A stretch of DNA of 64,000 bases from Paracoccus kondratievae (lineage in GTDB: Bacteria; Pseudomonadota; Alphaproteobacteria; Rhodobacterales; Rhodobacteraceae), in NCBI RefSeq assembly GCF_009301415.1, contig NZ_CP045072.1, positions 1,851,001-1,915,000 on the forward strand, in the 5' to 3' direction. The position numbers and the translations under genes are program-made. The notes below the pieces were generated by a model. It saw nothing but the letters and a program-made list of their open reading frames with translations, did no database searches and was not told the origin of the DNA. Every line of letters starts with the position of its first letter. Position 1 is the first letter of the stretch. Below, one piece after another: positions 19,241 through 31,031 of the stretch.

Positions 19241-20110
19241 ATGACCGGAAATATCCGCACCTTCATCCTGATGGCCGCCCTGACCGCGCTGATCATGGGC
19301 ATGGGGGGGCTGATCGGCGGTAAGGGCGGCGCAGTGATCGCGCTGATCCTCGCCGGGGCAGGCAATCTTTTCGCATGGTGGAACAGCGACAAGATGGTGC
19401 TGCGCCAGCAGGGCGCGCATCTTGTTACCCGCGAACAGGCGCCAGAGCTGGTGGATATGGTGGCGGCGCTGGCACAGCGCGCCAATCTTCCGATGCCCAA
19501 GGTTTATGTTCTGGAAACCGAACAGCCGAACGCCTTTGCCACCGGCCGCAACCCCGAAAACGCCGCCGTCGCGGTAACACAAGGGATCATGCGCGTGCTG
19601 AACCGGGACGAGCTGGCCGGGGTGATCGCGCATGAGCTGGCGCATATCAAGCATCGCGACACGCTGACCATGACCGTCACCGCCACCATGGCCGGGGCCA
19701 TTGCCATGCTGGGCAATATGCTGATGTTTTCGTCGATGTTCGGCGGCCGCGATGAAAACCGCGGCGGTGGGCTTGCTGCGATTCTGGCGATGATCTTTGC
19801 GCCTCTGGCGGCAGGTCTGGTGCAGATGGCGATCTCACGCACCCGGGAGTATGAGGCTGACCGTATCGGGGCCGAAATCTGCGGCCAGCCCCTGGCCCTG
19901 GCCTCGGCGCTGGCGCGGATTTCGCGCGCAGCGTCGCAGGTGGTGAACCTGCCAGCCGAACAGAACCCGGCCTCGGCCAGCATGTTTATCATCAACCCGC
20001 TGCACGCCCTGCGCATGGACCGGCTGTTTGCCACCCATCCCCCGACCGAAGAGCGCATCGCCCGCCTGCAGGCCATGACGACCGGCGCTGGCCCATGGGG
20101 CGCAAGATGA
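19241..20110 (+). CDS. htpX: Membrane zinc metalloprotease HtpX
   Basis: HtpX is an inner-membrane M48 protease that degrades misfolded membrane proteins along with FtsH. The 289-residue protein has two N-terminal hydrophobic segments (about 8-27 and 30-47), the zinc motif [10 protein letters not shown] at residues 131-140, further helices at about 150-195, and the third-ligand region [14 protein letters not shown]. It sits between ruvA (four-base gap) and ruvB (ATGA overlap), an unusual place for a protease. Transcription with the ruv genes is likely from spacing alone. Confidence 0.95.
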   Translation: MTGNIRTFILMAALTALIMGMGGLIGGKGGAVIALILAGAGNLFAWWNSDKMVLRQQGAHLVTREQAPELVDMVAALAQRANLPMPKVYVLETEQPNAFATGRNPENAAVAVTQGIMRVLNRDELAGVIAHELAHIKHRDTLTMTVTATMAGAIAMLGNMLMFSSMFGGRDENRGGGLAAILAMIFAPLAAGLVQMAISRTREYEADRIGAEICGQPLALASALARISRAASQVVNLPAEQNPASASMFIINPLHALRMDRLFATHPPTEERIARLQAMTTGAGPWGAR

Positions 20111-21132
20111 GCCAGCCCGACCCCCTGCTGCGGCCCGAGCCGCTGGAAAGCGATGGCGAAGACCGCGCCCTGCGCCCGCAGCGGCTGGAAGATTTCGTCG
20201 GTCAGGCCGAGGCAAGGGCCAACCTGCGCGTATTTATCGAAAGCGCGCGGATGCGTGGCAAAGCCATGGACCACACGCTGTTTCATGGACCACCCGGTCT
20301 TGGCAAGACGACGCTGGCGCAGATCATGGCGCGCGAGCTGGGCGTGAACTTCAAGATGACCTCGGGACCGGTTCTGGCACGTGCGGGCGATCTGGCCGCA
20401 ATTCTGACCAATCTTGAAGCACGCGACGTCCTGTTCATCGACGAGATCCACCGCATGAACCCGGCAGTCGAAGAGGTCCTTTATCCGGCGATGGAGGATT
20501 TCGAGCTGGATCTGGTCATTGGCGAGGGTCCCGCCGCCCGCACGGTGCGGATCGAGCTGCAACCCTTTACCCTTGTCGGCGCGACTACGCGTCTTGGCCT
20601 GCTGACCACGCCGCTGCGTGATCGTTTCGGCATCCCGACACGGCTGCAATTCTATACAATTGAAGAACTCGACCTGATCGTCAGCCGGGGCGCGCGGCTG
20701 ATGGGCATCCCGAGCGAGCCTGACGGCACGCGCGAGATCGCCCGCCGCGCCCGGGGCACCCCGCGTATCGCCGGCAGGCTGCTGCGCCGGGTGATCGACT
20801 TTGCTCTGGTCGAGGGCGACGGCCGACTGACGCGCCAGATCGCCGATTCGGCGCTGACCCGGCTGGGGGTGGATCATCTGGGCCTTGATGGTGCCGACCG
20901 GCGTTATCTGACGCTGATCGCTGAACATTACGGCGGCGGGCCTGTCGGGGTGGAAACCCTCTCTGCCGCTTTGTCGGAAAGCCGCGACGCCATCGAGGAG
21001 GTGATCGAGCCCTATCTGATGCAGCAGGGACTGGTCAGCCGCACGCCACGCGGTCGCATGTTGGCGCGACTGGGCTGGCGGCATCTGGGTCTTGATGCGC
21101 CACGTGCACAGGAAAGCCTGTTCGATGAGTGA
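20107..21132 (+). CDS. ruvB: Holliday junction branch migration ATPase RuvB
   Basis: RuvB is the hexameric AAA+ motor that drives branch migration with RuvA. The 341-residue protein has Walker A GPPGLGKT at residues 61-68, Walker B LFIDEIHR, the sensor region [19 protein letters not shown], and a C-terminal winged helix ([17 protein letters not shown]). The ATG at 20107 overlaps the htpX stop by four bases; an in-frame start twelve bases earlier is less likely. It overlaps the thioesterase gene by eight bases. Confidence 0.97.
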   Translation: MSQPDPLLRPEPLESDGEDRALRPQRLEDFVGQAEARANLRVFIESARMRGKAMDHTLFHGPPGLGKTTLAQIMARELGVNFKMTSGPVLARAGDLAAILTNLEARDVLFIDEIHRMNPAVEEVLYPAMEDFELDLVIGEGPAARTVRIELQPFTLVGATTRLGLLTTPLRDRFGIPTRLQFYTIEELDLIVSRGARLMGIPSEPDGTREIARRARGTPRIAGRLLRRVIDFALVEGDGRLTRQIADSALTRLGVDHLGLDGADRRYLTLIAEHYGGGPVGVETLSAALSESRDAIEEVIEPYLMQQGLVSRTPRGRMLARLGWRHLGLDAPRAQESLFDE

Positions 21133-21535
21133 CCTGGAAAGCCGCATCCGCAGCAGTTTCGACCGCCAGAGCATGATGCACACGCTGGGCGCGTGCATTG
21201 ACGGGGTCGCGCGGGGCAAGGTCGTCATCACCGCCCCAATCCTGCCGACCGTGTTGCAGCAGCATGGTGCGGGTCATGCCGGACTGGCGTTTTCGATCGG
21301 CGATTCGGCAGCAGGATATGCGGCGCTGACACTGATGCCCGAGGGTGCCGAGGTGATGACGGTCGAGATGAAGATCAACCTGCTCTCGCCCGCCATCGGG
21401 GACAGGCTGGTGGCCGAAGGGCGGGTCGTCCGCTCAGGCCGTCGTATCACCGTGGTCGCCGCCGATGTCTGGGCCGAAGCCGAGGGCGGACGCAAACAGG
21501 TCGCCATGTTGCAGGGCACGATGATCCCGGTCTGA
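21125..21535 (+). CDS. PaaI-family hotdog-fold thioesterase
   Basis: The 136-residue protein has the hotdog-fold pattern of PaaI-like acyl-CoA thioesterases: [20 protein letters not shown] in the central helix region and [12 protein letters not shown] in the next strand. Such enzymes hydrolyse acyl- or aryl-CoA thioesters. The ATG at 21125 overlaps ruvB by eight bases, so it is the last gene of the ruv run. The substrate is unknown and nothing links it functionally to DNA repair. The 129-base gap after it shows no clear element. Confidence 0.8.
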   Translation: MSDLESRIRSSFDRQSMMHTLGACIDGVARGKVVITAPILPTVLQQHGAGHAGLAFSIGDSAAGYAALTLMPEGAEVMTVEMKINLLSPAIGDRLVAEGRVVRSGRRITVVAADVWAEAEGGRKQVAMLQGTMIPV

Positions 21536-21664
21536 CCGGCTCGCTATGTGCAAGATCCGCAATCGCGGCCTCCGGAATGGATATTTAATCACGGAAGAAT
21601 GCATGGGCCGGGCCAGAGGCTGCATGTGCGGTTCAGTAAGTGACGGTCGGAGCGTCTGAGGCTT

Positions 21665-21979
21665 TCACTCGGGGCGGGCGGAGAGGACGCGATCCTCTTG
21701 CGCGATGAAATGCTCCATCATCAGCCGCCACAGCCGTTCAGCCAGATCGGGGTCAAGTCCATGCTTGCCGGCAAGGCGGCGGGCATTCGCAGCAACCTCT
21801 TCGACACGACTGTCGATACGGGCGGGCAGTTTCTCGCGCAGCTTGATCCTTGCCGCCTCGTCAATCAGCGCCGAACGTTCGGCAAGCAGCGCCACCAGCT
21901 GCGCGTCCAGCGCGTCGATGCGCGCGCGCAGTTCAGGCATGGCAGAGTTCGGCGACAGTTCAGGGTAGCGACGGTTCAT
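21665..21979 (-). CDS. Chorismate mutase, AroQ type
   Basis: The predicted 104-residue all-helical protein fits the AroQ class, which rearranges chorismate to prephenate for Phe and Tyr synthesis. Features are ELRARIDALDAQLVALLAER (first helix with the conserved Arg), RIKLREKLPARIDSRVEEV and LWRLMMEHFIAQED. The ATG at 21979 is preferred; a start at 22045 adds residues unlike the family, and an internal ATG at 21940 is also possible. It stands alone between the thioesterase and ftsH, reading left. No periplasmic signal is seen, so it is probably cytoplasmic. Confidence 0.87.
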   Translation of the reverse strand: MNRRYPELSPNSAMPELRARIDALDAQLVALLAERSALIDEAARIKLREKLPARIDSRVEEVAANARRLAGKHGLDPDLAERLWRLMMEHFIAQEDRVLSARPE

Positions 21980-22083
21980 GTCTGTCCCATGCCTTGCGCC
22001 GGCTGGCAGTGCAAGCCCCGCCAGCCCCTGACTGACCTCCAGCACAGGACAAATTTCCGCCAGTCACCACGTTGGAAGACAAC

Positions 22084-22113
22084 AAAAAGCCCCCGGCCTG
22101 GTGACCGGGGGCT
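22084..22113 (-). terminator. Rho-independent terminator after ftsH
   Basis: AGCCCCCGG (22088-22096) pairs perfectly with CCGGGGGCT (22105-22113) around an eight-base loop. On the minus strand the stem is followed by a run of five T. It lies 20 bases beyond the ftsH stop and ends the long leftward tol-ftsH run. Confidence 0.9.
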
Positions 22114-22132
22114 ATTTCATCAGCGCGCAGGC

Positions 22133-24037
<1,905 letters not shown>

Positions 24038-24091
24038 GTCCTCCGCGGGTAAACAGGCTTCCGCTTGAAAATAGGGATTCCGGCGTCAGGT

Positions 24092-25327
24092 TCAATGCGT
24101 ATAGAGCAACGCGCGGAATTCGCCCAGCCCGCGCAGCGGTTGCGCGGTAAGCTTTATGTCCGGTTGCAGGGCTGGCGCAGCAGCCAGATTCCTGCCCGCC
24201 CAGATACCCGGCGTTGCTGCAGCCTCATCCCGGGTCAGGCCCAAGGCGCGCCATTCCAGATCAGGCAGCGGTTCGTGGCCAAGCACCCGGACCTGCTGGC
24301 CCGGCTCTAGCCCTTTGATCCGCCAGCGGCGGTCCCAAATCGCCCCCTCCCCCTCGACCGGAGGGCTGCGCCGCGCAGCAGCGGGTTCGCGGATCATCAG
24401 CAAAAACCCATCGCGCGGTTGCAGGATCACCCCGTCAAGTGTCAGACGCGCGCCGTCCGCCAGCGCCTCAAGCGCGTGCAGCACCGGCTCCCCCCGGGGG
24501 GGGTAGGCCGCGCCACTGACAAAGCGCAGCCCTGCGACAAGAAGTCGCCGCCTGATCTCGACCGGGGCACCGCGAAAGGCATCCAATGGCAGTGCCAGAG
24601 ACCCCGCGCGACTGAATGCCCCCTCGGACAACCGCGCTGCAAAATCGCACAGTGCCGAACGCGCCATCGAAAGATTGGCCGCCGAACGCGCGATCTGGCG
24701 CATGGGCAGGTCCAGCGCGGCAATGGCCTTGCGGACACGCACACGCTCATAATCCTCATTCTCGTTCGAGGGGTCATCAGCCCAGGAAATGCCGCGCCCA
24801 CGTAACCATTGCCGCAGATCGGCACGCGAAACCTCCAGCAAGGGGCGCAGCCAGGTGACGCCCATAGCCTCACGCACGGGGGCCATGGCTGACAACCCGT
24901 CCACCCCCGCTCCACGATTAAGCCGCATCAACAGCGTCTCGGCCTGATCATTCAGCGTGTGGCCCAGAAGTACGGCTGACAGCCCGCGCCGCCGCGCCCA
25001 GTCGGAAAGCAGGCGCAGGCGTCCTTCGCGCGCGGCCGCCATCAGATTGCCGTCGCCGCCATAGGTCCAGCGCAGAATTTCGTGGGAAATACCAAGTGAG
25101 GCTGCCGCCAGACCGGCCTGCTGTGCCTCATCAGCCGAGGCCGCGCGTAAACCGTGATCGACTGTCGCGGCAAACAGTGGTCTGCGCCCCCAGCCATGGG
25201 CAAGGTGCATCAGGGCCATCGAGTCTCCGCCTCCTGACAGGGCGATGCCGATGGCCTGGTGTTCACCGGCAAGGCGGTCCAGCACGGTATGGACAAGGGG
25301 TTCGACTGTTGCGGGCTCAGCCGCCAT
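24092..25327 (-). CDS. tilS: tRNA(Ile)-lysidine synthase
   Basis: TilS attaches lysine to C34 of the CAU-anticodon tRNA-Ile, switching its reading from AUG to AUA. The PP-loop ATP site SGGGDSMALM is at residues 31-40 from the ATG at 25327, followed by VDHGLRAASADEA and the helical part with NEDYERVRVRKAI. Length is 411 residues. A start at 25615 would add about 96 residues unlike TilS and overlap cpoB deeply, so it was rejected. It overlaps the cpoB end by 11 bases. The tilS-ftsH order is widely conserved. Confidence 0.94.
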   Translation of the reverse strand: MAAEPATVEPLVHTVLDRLAGEHQAIGIALSGGGDSMALMHLAHGWGRRPLFAATVDHGLRAASADEAQQAGLAAASLGISHEILRWTYGGDGNLMAAAREGRLRLLSDWARRRGLSAVLLGHTLNDQAETLLMRLNRGAGVDGLSAMAPVREAMGVTWLRPLLEVSRADLRQWLRGRGISWADDPSNENEDYERVRVRKAIAALDLPMRQIARSAANLSMARSALCDFAARLSEGAFSRAGSLALPLDAFRGAPVEIRRRLLVAGLRFVSGAAYPPRGEPVLHALEALADGARLTLDGVILQPRDGFLLMIREPAAARRSPPVEGEGAIWDRRWRIKGLEPGQQVRVLGHEPLPDLEWRALGLTRDEAAATPGIWAGRNLAAAPALQPDIKLTAQPLRGLGEFRALLYTH

Positions 25328-26237
25328 CAACAAGATCCGCTGCAGCCTCGGGGTCCATCTCCCCGGTCTCGCCCTCGGCCGGGGCGTCGCAGCCGGCGCT
25401 TGCGATGCGCTTTTCGGCCTCGGTGGCCTGTGGCGCATCAGGGAAACGGGCAAGGATTTCCTGAAGGTAATAGCAGCCCTCTTGCGGGCCGGCCTTGGCA
25501 GACATGGCCCGGGACAGGCCCAGAAGGGCATCGGGCGCCTGTGGTCCGTTGGGATTGGCGGCAAAGCTTTCAAGCCAGGCGATCCCCGCGCCTGAAAGAT
25601 CACCGGCAGAGTCAAGCGCCGCCCCTCGCAGGAACAGCGCCTCGGCGGTCAGTGGACCGCCAGTATGGGTTTCGGCGATGGCCGCAAAGAGCTCCGCAGC
25701 ACGACGAAAGTCACCTTGACCGAGCACCTCCCGGGCCCGGTCGAAATCGGCTTTTTCCGCCGCGGTCACGGCGACCCCAGCCGCAGGGGTCCTGGGTTGC
25801 GTCAAGGCACCTTGCTGGTCCGAGGAGGGCAGCGCACCTGTCCCGCCCTGTTCGCCCAGCGGAGGCGTGGTCAGGCTGCCAAGATCGCAGCCCTCTTCCA
25901 TCTCGCACAGGCGAAACTCGATATCGCCGATACGGGTGGTACCATCCCTGACGATGCGGTCGATGCGGTTCTGCAACTGCTCGGTCTGGCCGGTCAGCTG
26001 CTGCAGACGCATCTCCATCGAGTTCATGCGGTCAATGGCGCTGTCGCCTCCGGCCGCCGCGAAACCGGCCGGTCCCGAGGCAACCAGCTGCGCCCGCAGC
26101 GACTGCAGATCAGCCGACAGCTGGTTCAGCTCGGCCCGGATGTCGGCCAGGGTGCCCGCATCCTGCCCCATCGCCGGCAGCGCAGCCAGCGCAAGCCCGG
26201 CTGCAAGCATCAATCCCCTGAGGCCCCGGACGGTCAT
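25317..26237 (-). CDS. cpoB: Cell division coordinator CpoB (YbgF)
   Basis: CpoB is a periplasmic TPR protein that links Tol-Pal to peptidoglycan synthesis at the septum. The 306-residue product has a signal peptide (about residues 1-24, ending ALPAMG-QD), a short coiled coil (LADIRAELNQLSADLQSLRA, then MRLQQLTGQTEQLQNRIDRI), a flexible linker, and C-terminal TPR-like repeats from about residue 185 (KADFDRAREVLGQGDFRRAA). Its ATG overlaps the pal stop in a TGATG arrangement. It is the last tol-pal gene before tilS. Confidence 0.91.
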   Translation of the reverse strand: MTVRGLRGLMLAAGLALAALPAMGQDAGTLADIRAELNQLSADLQSLRAQLVASGPAGFAAAGGDSAIDRMNSMEMRLQQLTGQTEQLQNRIDRIVRDGTTRIGDIEFRLCEMEEGCDLGSLTTPPLGEQGGTGALPSSDQQGALTQPRTPAAGVAVTAAEKADFDRAREVLGQGDFRRAAELFAAIAETHTGGPLTAEALFLRGAALDSAGDLSGAGIAWLESFAANPNGPQAPDALLGLSRAMSAKAGPQEGCYYLQEILARFPDAPQATEAEKRIASAGCDAPAEGETGEMDPEAAADLVDGG

Positions 26238-26746
26238 CACATACCTGCCCCGGGGCTGACCACAGTCACAGCCCGACGGTTTTTGGAATAGCATTCCTCA
26301 GTCGAACAGATCGCCAGCGGACGTTCCTTGCCATAGCTGACCGTGCGCAGACGGCCCGGCGGCACGCCCTGAGAAATCAGGTACTCCTGAACCGAGTTGG
26401 CCCGGCGCGCGCCCAGGGCAAGGTTGTATTCGCGGGTGCCCTGTTCGTCCGCATGCCCCTCGATCACCGCCGAGAAACCCTGGTTCTGGTTCAGCCAGCC
26501 AGCCTGATTGGCCAGAATAACCCGGCCCTCGGGCGAAAGCGTCGACTGGTCAACGGCGAAAAGAACCGTGTCCCCAACGGCGGTCTTGAAATATTCAGCC
26601 GTGCCCGGCAGCGCCGTTGACCCGACGCCGCCAGCACCGCCTGCCCCGGCATAGGGATCCTGAACCTGCGCATCCGGCATAGGCCGGGCGCAGGCCGCCA
26701 GCGCGAAAACGGCGCCGACTGCGGCAATTTTAATGAAAGTTTTCAT
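26237..26746 (-). CDS. pal: Peptidoglycan-associated lipoprotein
   Basis: Pal anchors the outer membrane to peptidoglycan and is the end point of the Tol system. The 169-residue protein has a lipoprotein signal MKTFIKIAAVGAVFALAAC with the acylated Cys at 19, and an OmpA-like domain (VIEGHADEQGTREYNLALGA, ARRANSVQEYL, VSYGKERPLA) that binds diaminopimelate. An alternative start four codons upstream, at 26758, has its own GAGG and cannot be ruled out. It sits between tolB and cpoB. Confidence 0.95.
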   Translation of the reverse strand: MKTFIKIAAVGAVFALAACARPMPDAQVQDPYAGAGGAGGVGSTALPGTAEYFKTAVGDTVLFAVDQSTLSPEGRVILANQAGWLNQNQGFSAVIEGHADEQGTREYNLALGARRANSVQEYLISQGVPPGRLRTVSYGKERPLAICSTEECYSKNRRAVTVVSPGAGM

Positions 26747-26768
26747 AACTCTGTCCATTTCACGCGCC

Positions 26769-28097
26769 TCAGGGCAGCAACGGTCCCCAATCGGGGTCCG
26801 AGGCCGCACCGTTGATCTTGACCGGACGCATATTGCGCCCTGTGATATCCACCGAATGCAAGCGCGGCTCGCCGTCGCCGCCCGGTGTCACCCGCGTGAA
26901 CATCACCACGCGCCCATTGGGGGCCCAAGTCGGCCCCTCGTCAAGAAACGATTCCGTCAGCATTTTCTCTTCTGAACCATCGGTGCGCATGACCCCGATG
27001 TGGAATTTGCCGCTGACCTGCCGGGTAAAGGCGATCATGTCACCACGCGGCGACCAGACCGGGGTCCCATAGCGCCCCTCGCCAAAGCTGATCCGCTTGG
27101 GCTCTCCGCCATTCGCACCCATGATGTAAAGCTGCGGCGTGCCCGAACGGTCGCTTTCAAACACGATCTGGCGGCCATCGGGGCTGTAGCTGGGCGAAGT
27201 TTCGATCGACGGGGCATTCGTCAGCGCCCGCTGCGCACCGGTCGCGGCATCCATCTGATAGATATCGGTATTGCCGTTCTTTTCCAGCGAATAGACGATC
27301 CAGCGCCCGTCGGGCGAAAAGCGCGGTGAAAAGCTCATCGTGCCCTGCTGGGCCGAGCCCAGCGAGCGGGTGGCCAGCGTGTTCACGTCCATGACCATCG
27401 CCTGCGGGAACCCCGTGGCATAGCTGGTGTAAAGCAGCCGTGACCCGTCAGGCGAGAAACGCGGCTTCAGCACCAGAGTTGAATCGTCGGTCAGCCATTT
27501 CACATTGGCGCCGTCATAATCCATGATGCCGATACGCTTGCGGCGCGCGTCCTTGGGACCGCTTTCCTGCACAAAGGCCACACGGCTGTCGAAATAAGGC
27601 CCCTCGCCCGTCAGGCGCGAATAGACCTGATCGGCGGCCTTATGCGCAGCGCGGCGCCAGTTGCCCGTGGCCGCGTCGAACTGCATGCCATCGCCCAAAG
27701 GCTGACCGGCAAAAACGTCAAACAGGCGAAACTTGACGATGACCTTGCCACCTTCGACCCGCACGGCGCCAGTGATCAGCGCCTGCGCGTTGATCGCTTT
27801 CCAGTCCTCGTAGGAAACCGGGGCGTCAAAGCTTTCAGGCCGCGCGATATGGGCGCTGGCGGGGATTTCGCGGAAAAGGCCCGTCCCGGTCAGGTCGGCG
27901 GCGATCAGGCTTTGCACCTGTTGCAGGTATTCGCCTGCCCCGCCCTCATCATGGAACTGGGCGATAGCAAAGGGCATCGGCTCGATCACGCCATCGGTGA
28001 TCTCGATTCGCAACGGCCCGTCCTGCGCAAGCACCGGCGCAGCAAGCCCCAGCCCCGCAAGGGCCATGACAGAAGTCAGAAAAAGTTTTCGCAACAT
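26769..28097 (-). CDS. tolB: Tol-Pal system protein TolB
   Basis: TolB is the periplasmic beta-propeller that competes for Pal and couples it to TolA. The 442-residue protein has a signal peptide ([20 protein letters not shown], cleaved after VLA), an N-terminal alpha/beta domain, and a six-bladed propeller with repeated [36 protein letters not shown] and [12 protein letters not shown]. The ATG at 28097 follows AGAGGG; the longer start at 28154 lacks a signal sequence at its N-terminus. It is followed by pal. Confidence 0.96.
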   Translation of the reverse strand: MLRKLFLTSVMALAGLGLAAPVLAQDGPLRIEITDGVIEPMPFAIAQFHDEGGAGEYLQQVQSLIAADLTGTGLFREIPASAHIARPESFDAPVSYEDWKAINAQALITGAVRVEGGKVIVKFRLFDVFAGQPLGDGMQFDAATGNWRRAAHKAADQVYSRLTGEGPYFDSRVAFVQESGPKDARRKRIGIMDYDGANVKWLTDDSTLVLKPRFSPDGSRLLYTSYATGFPQAMVMDVNTLATRSLGSAQQGTMSFSPRFSPDGRWIVYSLEKNGNTDIYQMDAATGAQRALTNAPSIETSPSYSPDGRQIVFESDRSGTPQLYIMGANGGEPKRISFGEGRYGTPVWSPRGDMIAFTRQVSGKFHIGVMRTDGSEEKMLTESFLDEGPTWAPNGRVVMFTRVTPGGDGEPRLHSVDITGRNMRPVKINGAASDPDWGPLLP

Positions 28098-28155
28098 GAA
28101 TCGCCCTCTGGAGGTCTTGGTTGCAGGATAAAGTGTCGCGCGGCGAGATACCATG

Positions 28156-29667
28156 TCACTTTACCCGCGCGCCGCCGCTGGCATTGAAGTCGATGATGAC
28201 ATCCTTCCAGCGGTTGTATTTCTCGGGCGGCAGATTGTAGCCGCCACGCTCGCACATCAGGATCGCCCGGCGCGCGGCCTCATAAGCCTGTTTCGCCGCC
28301 GCGTCCGATCCGCCATCATGGCCGATCATGCGTAACGAACCCTTTTCGACCGTGCCATCCGGGGCCATCGAGAAGCGAACCGAAACCGTGGTACGGCTGG
28401 CCTCGGTCGAAAGAGAGCCGCGGTTCCAGCAAGCCTCGACCGCGACGCGGAAGCCATCCTTTTCGCCCTGGCTCAGCGGAGGACCGCTCGCAGCAGCCCC
28501 GCCACCACCCGAACCGGCCGAGCCCTGATCCTTCATCGCCTCGGCCAGCGCGGCCTGTTTGGCAGCCTCGGCTGCCTTGCGCTCGGCCTCGGCCTTTTCC
28601 CGGGCCCTGGCTTCGGCTGCGGCCTTCTCGGCAGCTTTCTTAGCGGCCGCCTTTTCCTCAGCCTCCTTGCGGGCCCTGGCCTCAGCGGCCTTGCGCTCTG
28701 CCTCTGCTTTTTCAGCAGCAGCTTTCTCGGCGGCAGCTTTCTCGGCGGCGGCCTTTTCGGCTTTTGCGCGGCGCTCGGCCTCTGCCTTACGCTCAGCGGC
28801 GCGTTTTTCGGCAGCCGCCTTGTCAGCCTCGGCTTTCTCGGCCGCTTCGGCTGCTGCCAGACGGCGCGCGCGCTCGGCGGCAGCTTCGGCCTTACGGGCG
28901 GCTTCTGCTTCGGCCTGCTTACGTTCCGTCTCGCGCCGCTCTTCCTTGGCGCGCTCATCGGCGGCGCGTTTGGCGGCGGCTTCCTCAGTCTTGGCCGCGG
29001 CAGCACGTTCAGCAGCAGCCTCGGCCTCTTCGCGGGCCAAAAGCTGCTCACGCTCACGGGCAGCCTCAGCAGCGGCGCTGCGGGCCTGAACGGCCTCGGC
29101 CAGCCCCTCGGGACGGCCACGCGGGCGCACCGAGTCAACCGGAGCCAGCGCCGAACGCTGCGGAATCGGGGCCGGAGATTGCGGCTGTGCCGGGTTGCGG
29201 GCCGGGTCGGGCCGATCCTGACTTTGCGGTAGCGCCGCAAGCTCGACGGCATTGTCAGGCTCGGTCGGACGCGGCGTGTCGGTCGCCACCTCGACCGGGC
29301 GGCTGGCGTTTTCGAAATCTGACAGGTCCGGACGCGCCTCGGGCCGGTCCGAGGGGCGCGACAGCTCAGCCGCCGTCGCATCGGGATCAGGCGGACTCGT
29401 CGCCTCGATCTCGCCCAGCCGGTTCTCATCGGCGGGCGGGCGCGGTTGCGCGGGCGTAGTCGCAGCCTCGTCCGACACCGGCCCGCGCCCGGCGGCTGCG
29501 GCGGCAAGGGACTGAAATTCGGCCTCGGTCATGGTTGCGACCTCGGCCATGCGCACGGCCTCCAGCGGCTGGGGCCGGAACAGCGCGCCGCCCACCAGCG
29601 CCGCGCCCAGCAGTCCGGCATGGGCGACGCCCGAGACCCAGAAGCCGATGCGTTCAGCGCGGTCCAT
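28156..29667 (-). CDS. tolA: Tol-Pal system protein TolA
   Basis: TolA spans the periplasm, driven by TolQR, to act on Pal and TolB. The 503-residue protein has one N-terminal membrane helix (about 8-30), a Pro/Asp/Arg-rich segment, a long Ala/Lys/Glu helical rod (about 195-370, many [14 protein letters not shown] repeats), and a C-terminal domain with [20 protein letters not shown] and [13 protein letters not shown]. The ATG at 29667 lies four bases after tolR. The repetitive rod makes the antisense strand look open, but nothing else there suggests coding. Confidence 0.93.
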   Translation of the reverse strand: MDRAERIGFWVSGVAHAGLLGAALVGGALFRPQPLEAVRMAEVATMTEAEFQSLAAAAAGRGPVSDEAATTPAQPRPPADENRLGEIEATSPPDPDATAAELSRPSDRPEARPDLSDFENASRPVEVATDTPRPTEPDNAVELAALPQSQDRPDPARNPAQPQSPAPIPQRSALAPVDSVRPRGRPEGLAEAVQARSAAAEAAREREQLLAREEAEAAAERAAAAKTEEAAAKRAADERAKEERRETERKQAEAEAARKAEAAAERARRLAAAEAAEKAEADKAAAEKRAAERKAEAERRAKAEKAAAEKAAAEKAAAEKAEAERKAAEARARKEAEEKAAAKKAAEKAAAEARAREKAEAERKAAEAAKQAALAEAMKDQGSAGSGGGGAAASGPPLSQGEKDGFRVAVEACWNRGSLSTEASRTTVSVRFSMAPDGTVEKGSLRMIGHDGGSDAAAKQAYEAARRAILMCERGGYNLPPEKYNRWKDVIIDFNASGGARVK

Positions 29668-29671
29668 CGTC

Positions 29672-30142
29672 CTAGCCTTCCCCACCCGCATCCATACGCG
29701 GCCCGCCGGCATCGGTCACCAGAACGATGTTGTTAAAGCCCGCCGCGTTCAGCGCGCCCATCACCTCCATCACCCGCGCATAGGGGATCGAGCCGTCGGC
29801 GCGCAGATAGATCTTGTCGCTCTGCCGTTCGGTGGCAACAGCGCGCAGACGGCTGACCAGTTCATCCTCGGGGACTTCGGTGGTCATGACAAGGATCGGC
29901 CCCTCGGGCGTGACCGAGACGCTCAGCGGTTCCTCCGGCTCGGCCGGCACGGCCTGGGCGGCGGTCTTGGGCAGCTCCAGGGGCACGCCCACGGTCAGGA
30001 GCGGCGCCGCCACCATAAAGATGATCAGCAGCACCAGCATCACGTCCACAAAGGGCGTGACGTTGATTTCAGCCATCGGCTGGCTGCGCCCGCGCGCCCT
30101 GCCCCTGCCGTTGCGGCTGCGTTTGACGACCCCGGCACCCAT
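29672..30142 (-). CDS. tolR: Tol-Pal system protein TolR
   Basis: TolR is an ExbD-family inner-membrane protein that regulates the proton channel it forms with TolQ. The 156-residue protein has a basic N-terminus (KRSRNGRGRARGRSQ), the signature AEINVTPFVDVMLVLLIIFM with the proton-path Asp in FVDVML, and a periplasmic domain (ELPKTAAQAVPAEPEEPLSV). The ATG at 30142 follows the tolQ stop by one base. Confidence 0.95.
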   Translation of the reverse strand: MGAGVVKRSRNGRGRARGRSQPMAEINVTPFVDVMLVLLIIFMVAAPLLTVGVPLELPKTAAQAVPAEPEEPLSVSVTPEGPILVMTTEVPEDELVSRLRAVATERQSDKIYLRADGSIPYARVMEVMGALNAAGFNNIVLVTDAGGPRMDAGGEG

Positions 30143-30143
30143 C

Positions 30144-30839
30144 TTATTCGTCGTCCAGCTGGCGTGAAAGTATGGTCGAGAATTCGTCGGCGAAGGACTC
30201 ATAGCCACCGGTGATACGGTCGGCATCCGAGCTGAGCTTGTTGTAGAAGATCACCGCCGGAATAGCCGCAAGCAGACCCAGCGCGGTCGCAACCAGCGCC
30301 TCGGCAATGCCCGGCGCAACCACGGCAAGCGACGTGTTTTGCGAGATAGCAATTTCTTCAAACGCGGTCTTGATGCCCCAGACGGTGCCGAACAGCCCGA
30401 TGAAGGGCGCGGTCGAACCGACCGTGGCAAGGAAGGGCAGGCCACGGGTCAGGCGATCATTTTCGCGGTTGATGGCGACATTCATGGCCCGGTCGATACG
30501 CGCGGTTACACCGGCGATCAGATTGCCGTCGTCGCGCAAACTGCGGCGCCATTCGGCCATGCCCGAGGAAAAGATGCGTTCGGCAGGACCCGAGGGATTT
30601 TCGCCAATCCGGTCGTAAAGATCATCCAGCGGCTGACCCGACCAGAAGGCGCGGTCAAAGCGATCCGCCTCGCGCCGGGCGGCGTTGAAGGTGATGAACT
30701 TCTGAATGATGATCGCCCAGCCCCAGAACGAGGCGAGGATCAGGATCACCATGACGATCTGAACGGTCAGCGAGGCGCGTGCGAAAAGCGCGATAAGCGA
30801 GAAATCGACCGGCTGTCCGGCTCCGGCGAGTTGTTCCAT
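30144..30839 (-). CDS. tolQ: Tol-Pal system protein TolQ
   Basis: TolQ is the ExbB/MotA-type proton-channel subunit that powers TolA. The 231-residue protein has three membrane helices: about residues 15-40 (ASLTVQIVMVILILASFWGW) and the pair around 130-155 and 170-190 (TVGSTAPFIGLFGTVWGIKT and PGIAEALVATALGLLAAIPA). The ATG at 30839 is in frame, and a longer start at 30914 is unlikely. It is the first gene of the tol operon. Unlike the enterobacterial order, ybgC is divergent rather than in front of it. Confidence 0.96.
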   Translation of the reverse strand: MEQLAGAGQPVDFSLIALFARASLTVQIVMVILILASFWGWAIIIQKFITFNAARREADRFDRAFWSGQPLDDLYDRIGENPSGPAERIFSSGMAEWRRSLRDDGNLIAGVTARIDRAMNVAINRENDRLTRGLPFLATVGSTAPFIGLFGTVWGIKTAFEEIAISQNTSLAVVAPGIAEALVATALGLLAAIPAVIFYNKLSSDADRITGGYESFADEFSTILSRQLDDE

Positions 30840-30922
30840 GGAATTCGGCCTGTCCTTGGGCCGCTGACGTGCGGCTTCTGCATGGGCAGTTAACAGAACC
30901 GCCGAACGGGGCAAAGCCGGCT

Positions 30923-30941
30923 TGCGTCAAATCTGCGTCAA
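30923..30941. repeat. Direct repeat TGCGTCAA with 11-base period upstream of tolQ
   Basis: TGCGTCAA occurs at 30923-30930 and again at 30934-30941 (TTGACGCA on the strand of tolQ). The 11-base period is one helical turn, the layout used by OmpR-family response regulators. It lies about 85-100 bases before the tolQ ATG in the tolQ-ybgC gap. A regulatory role is inferred. Confidence 0.4.
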
Positions 30942-31002
30942 TTGACCGCGAGAACAGCCATCCGCGGCGATCCCGCCACATCGGTCCAAGGGGGCGCCCG
31001 CA

Positions 31003-31031
31003 TTGACCCAAAGGGGCAGTCTGGCTAGCAG
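31003..31031 (+). promoter_or_regulatory. Candidate sigma-70 promoter for ybgC
   Basis: TTGACC (31003-31008) and TAGCAG (31026-31031) are separated by exactly 17 bases, giving a predicted leader of about 70 bases before the ybgC ATG. The -35 is close to consensus and the -10 weaker. Confidence 0.4.

Noticed and set aside
21536..21664. Possible RNA gene between the thioesterase and chorismate mutase
   Set aside because: No cloverleaf, strong hairpin or conserved RNA motif could be found in these 129 bases.
28533..29507. Long Arg/Pro/Lys-rich and Ala/Ser-rich frames over tolA
   Set aside because: They are by-products of the repetitive Ala/Lys/Glu rod, which keeps other frames free of stops.
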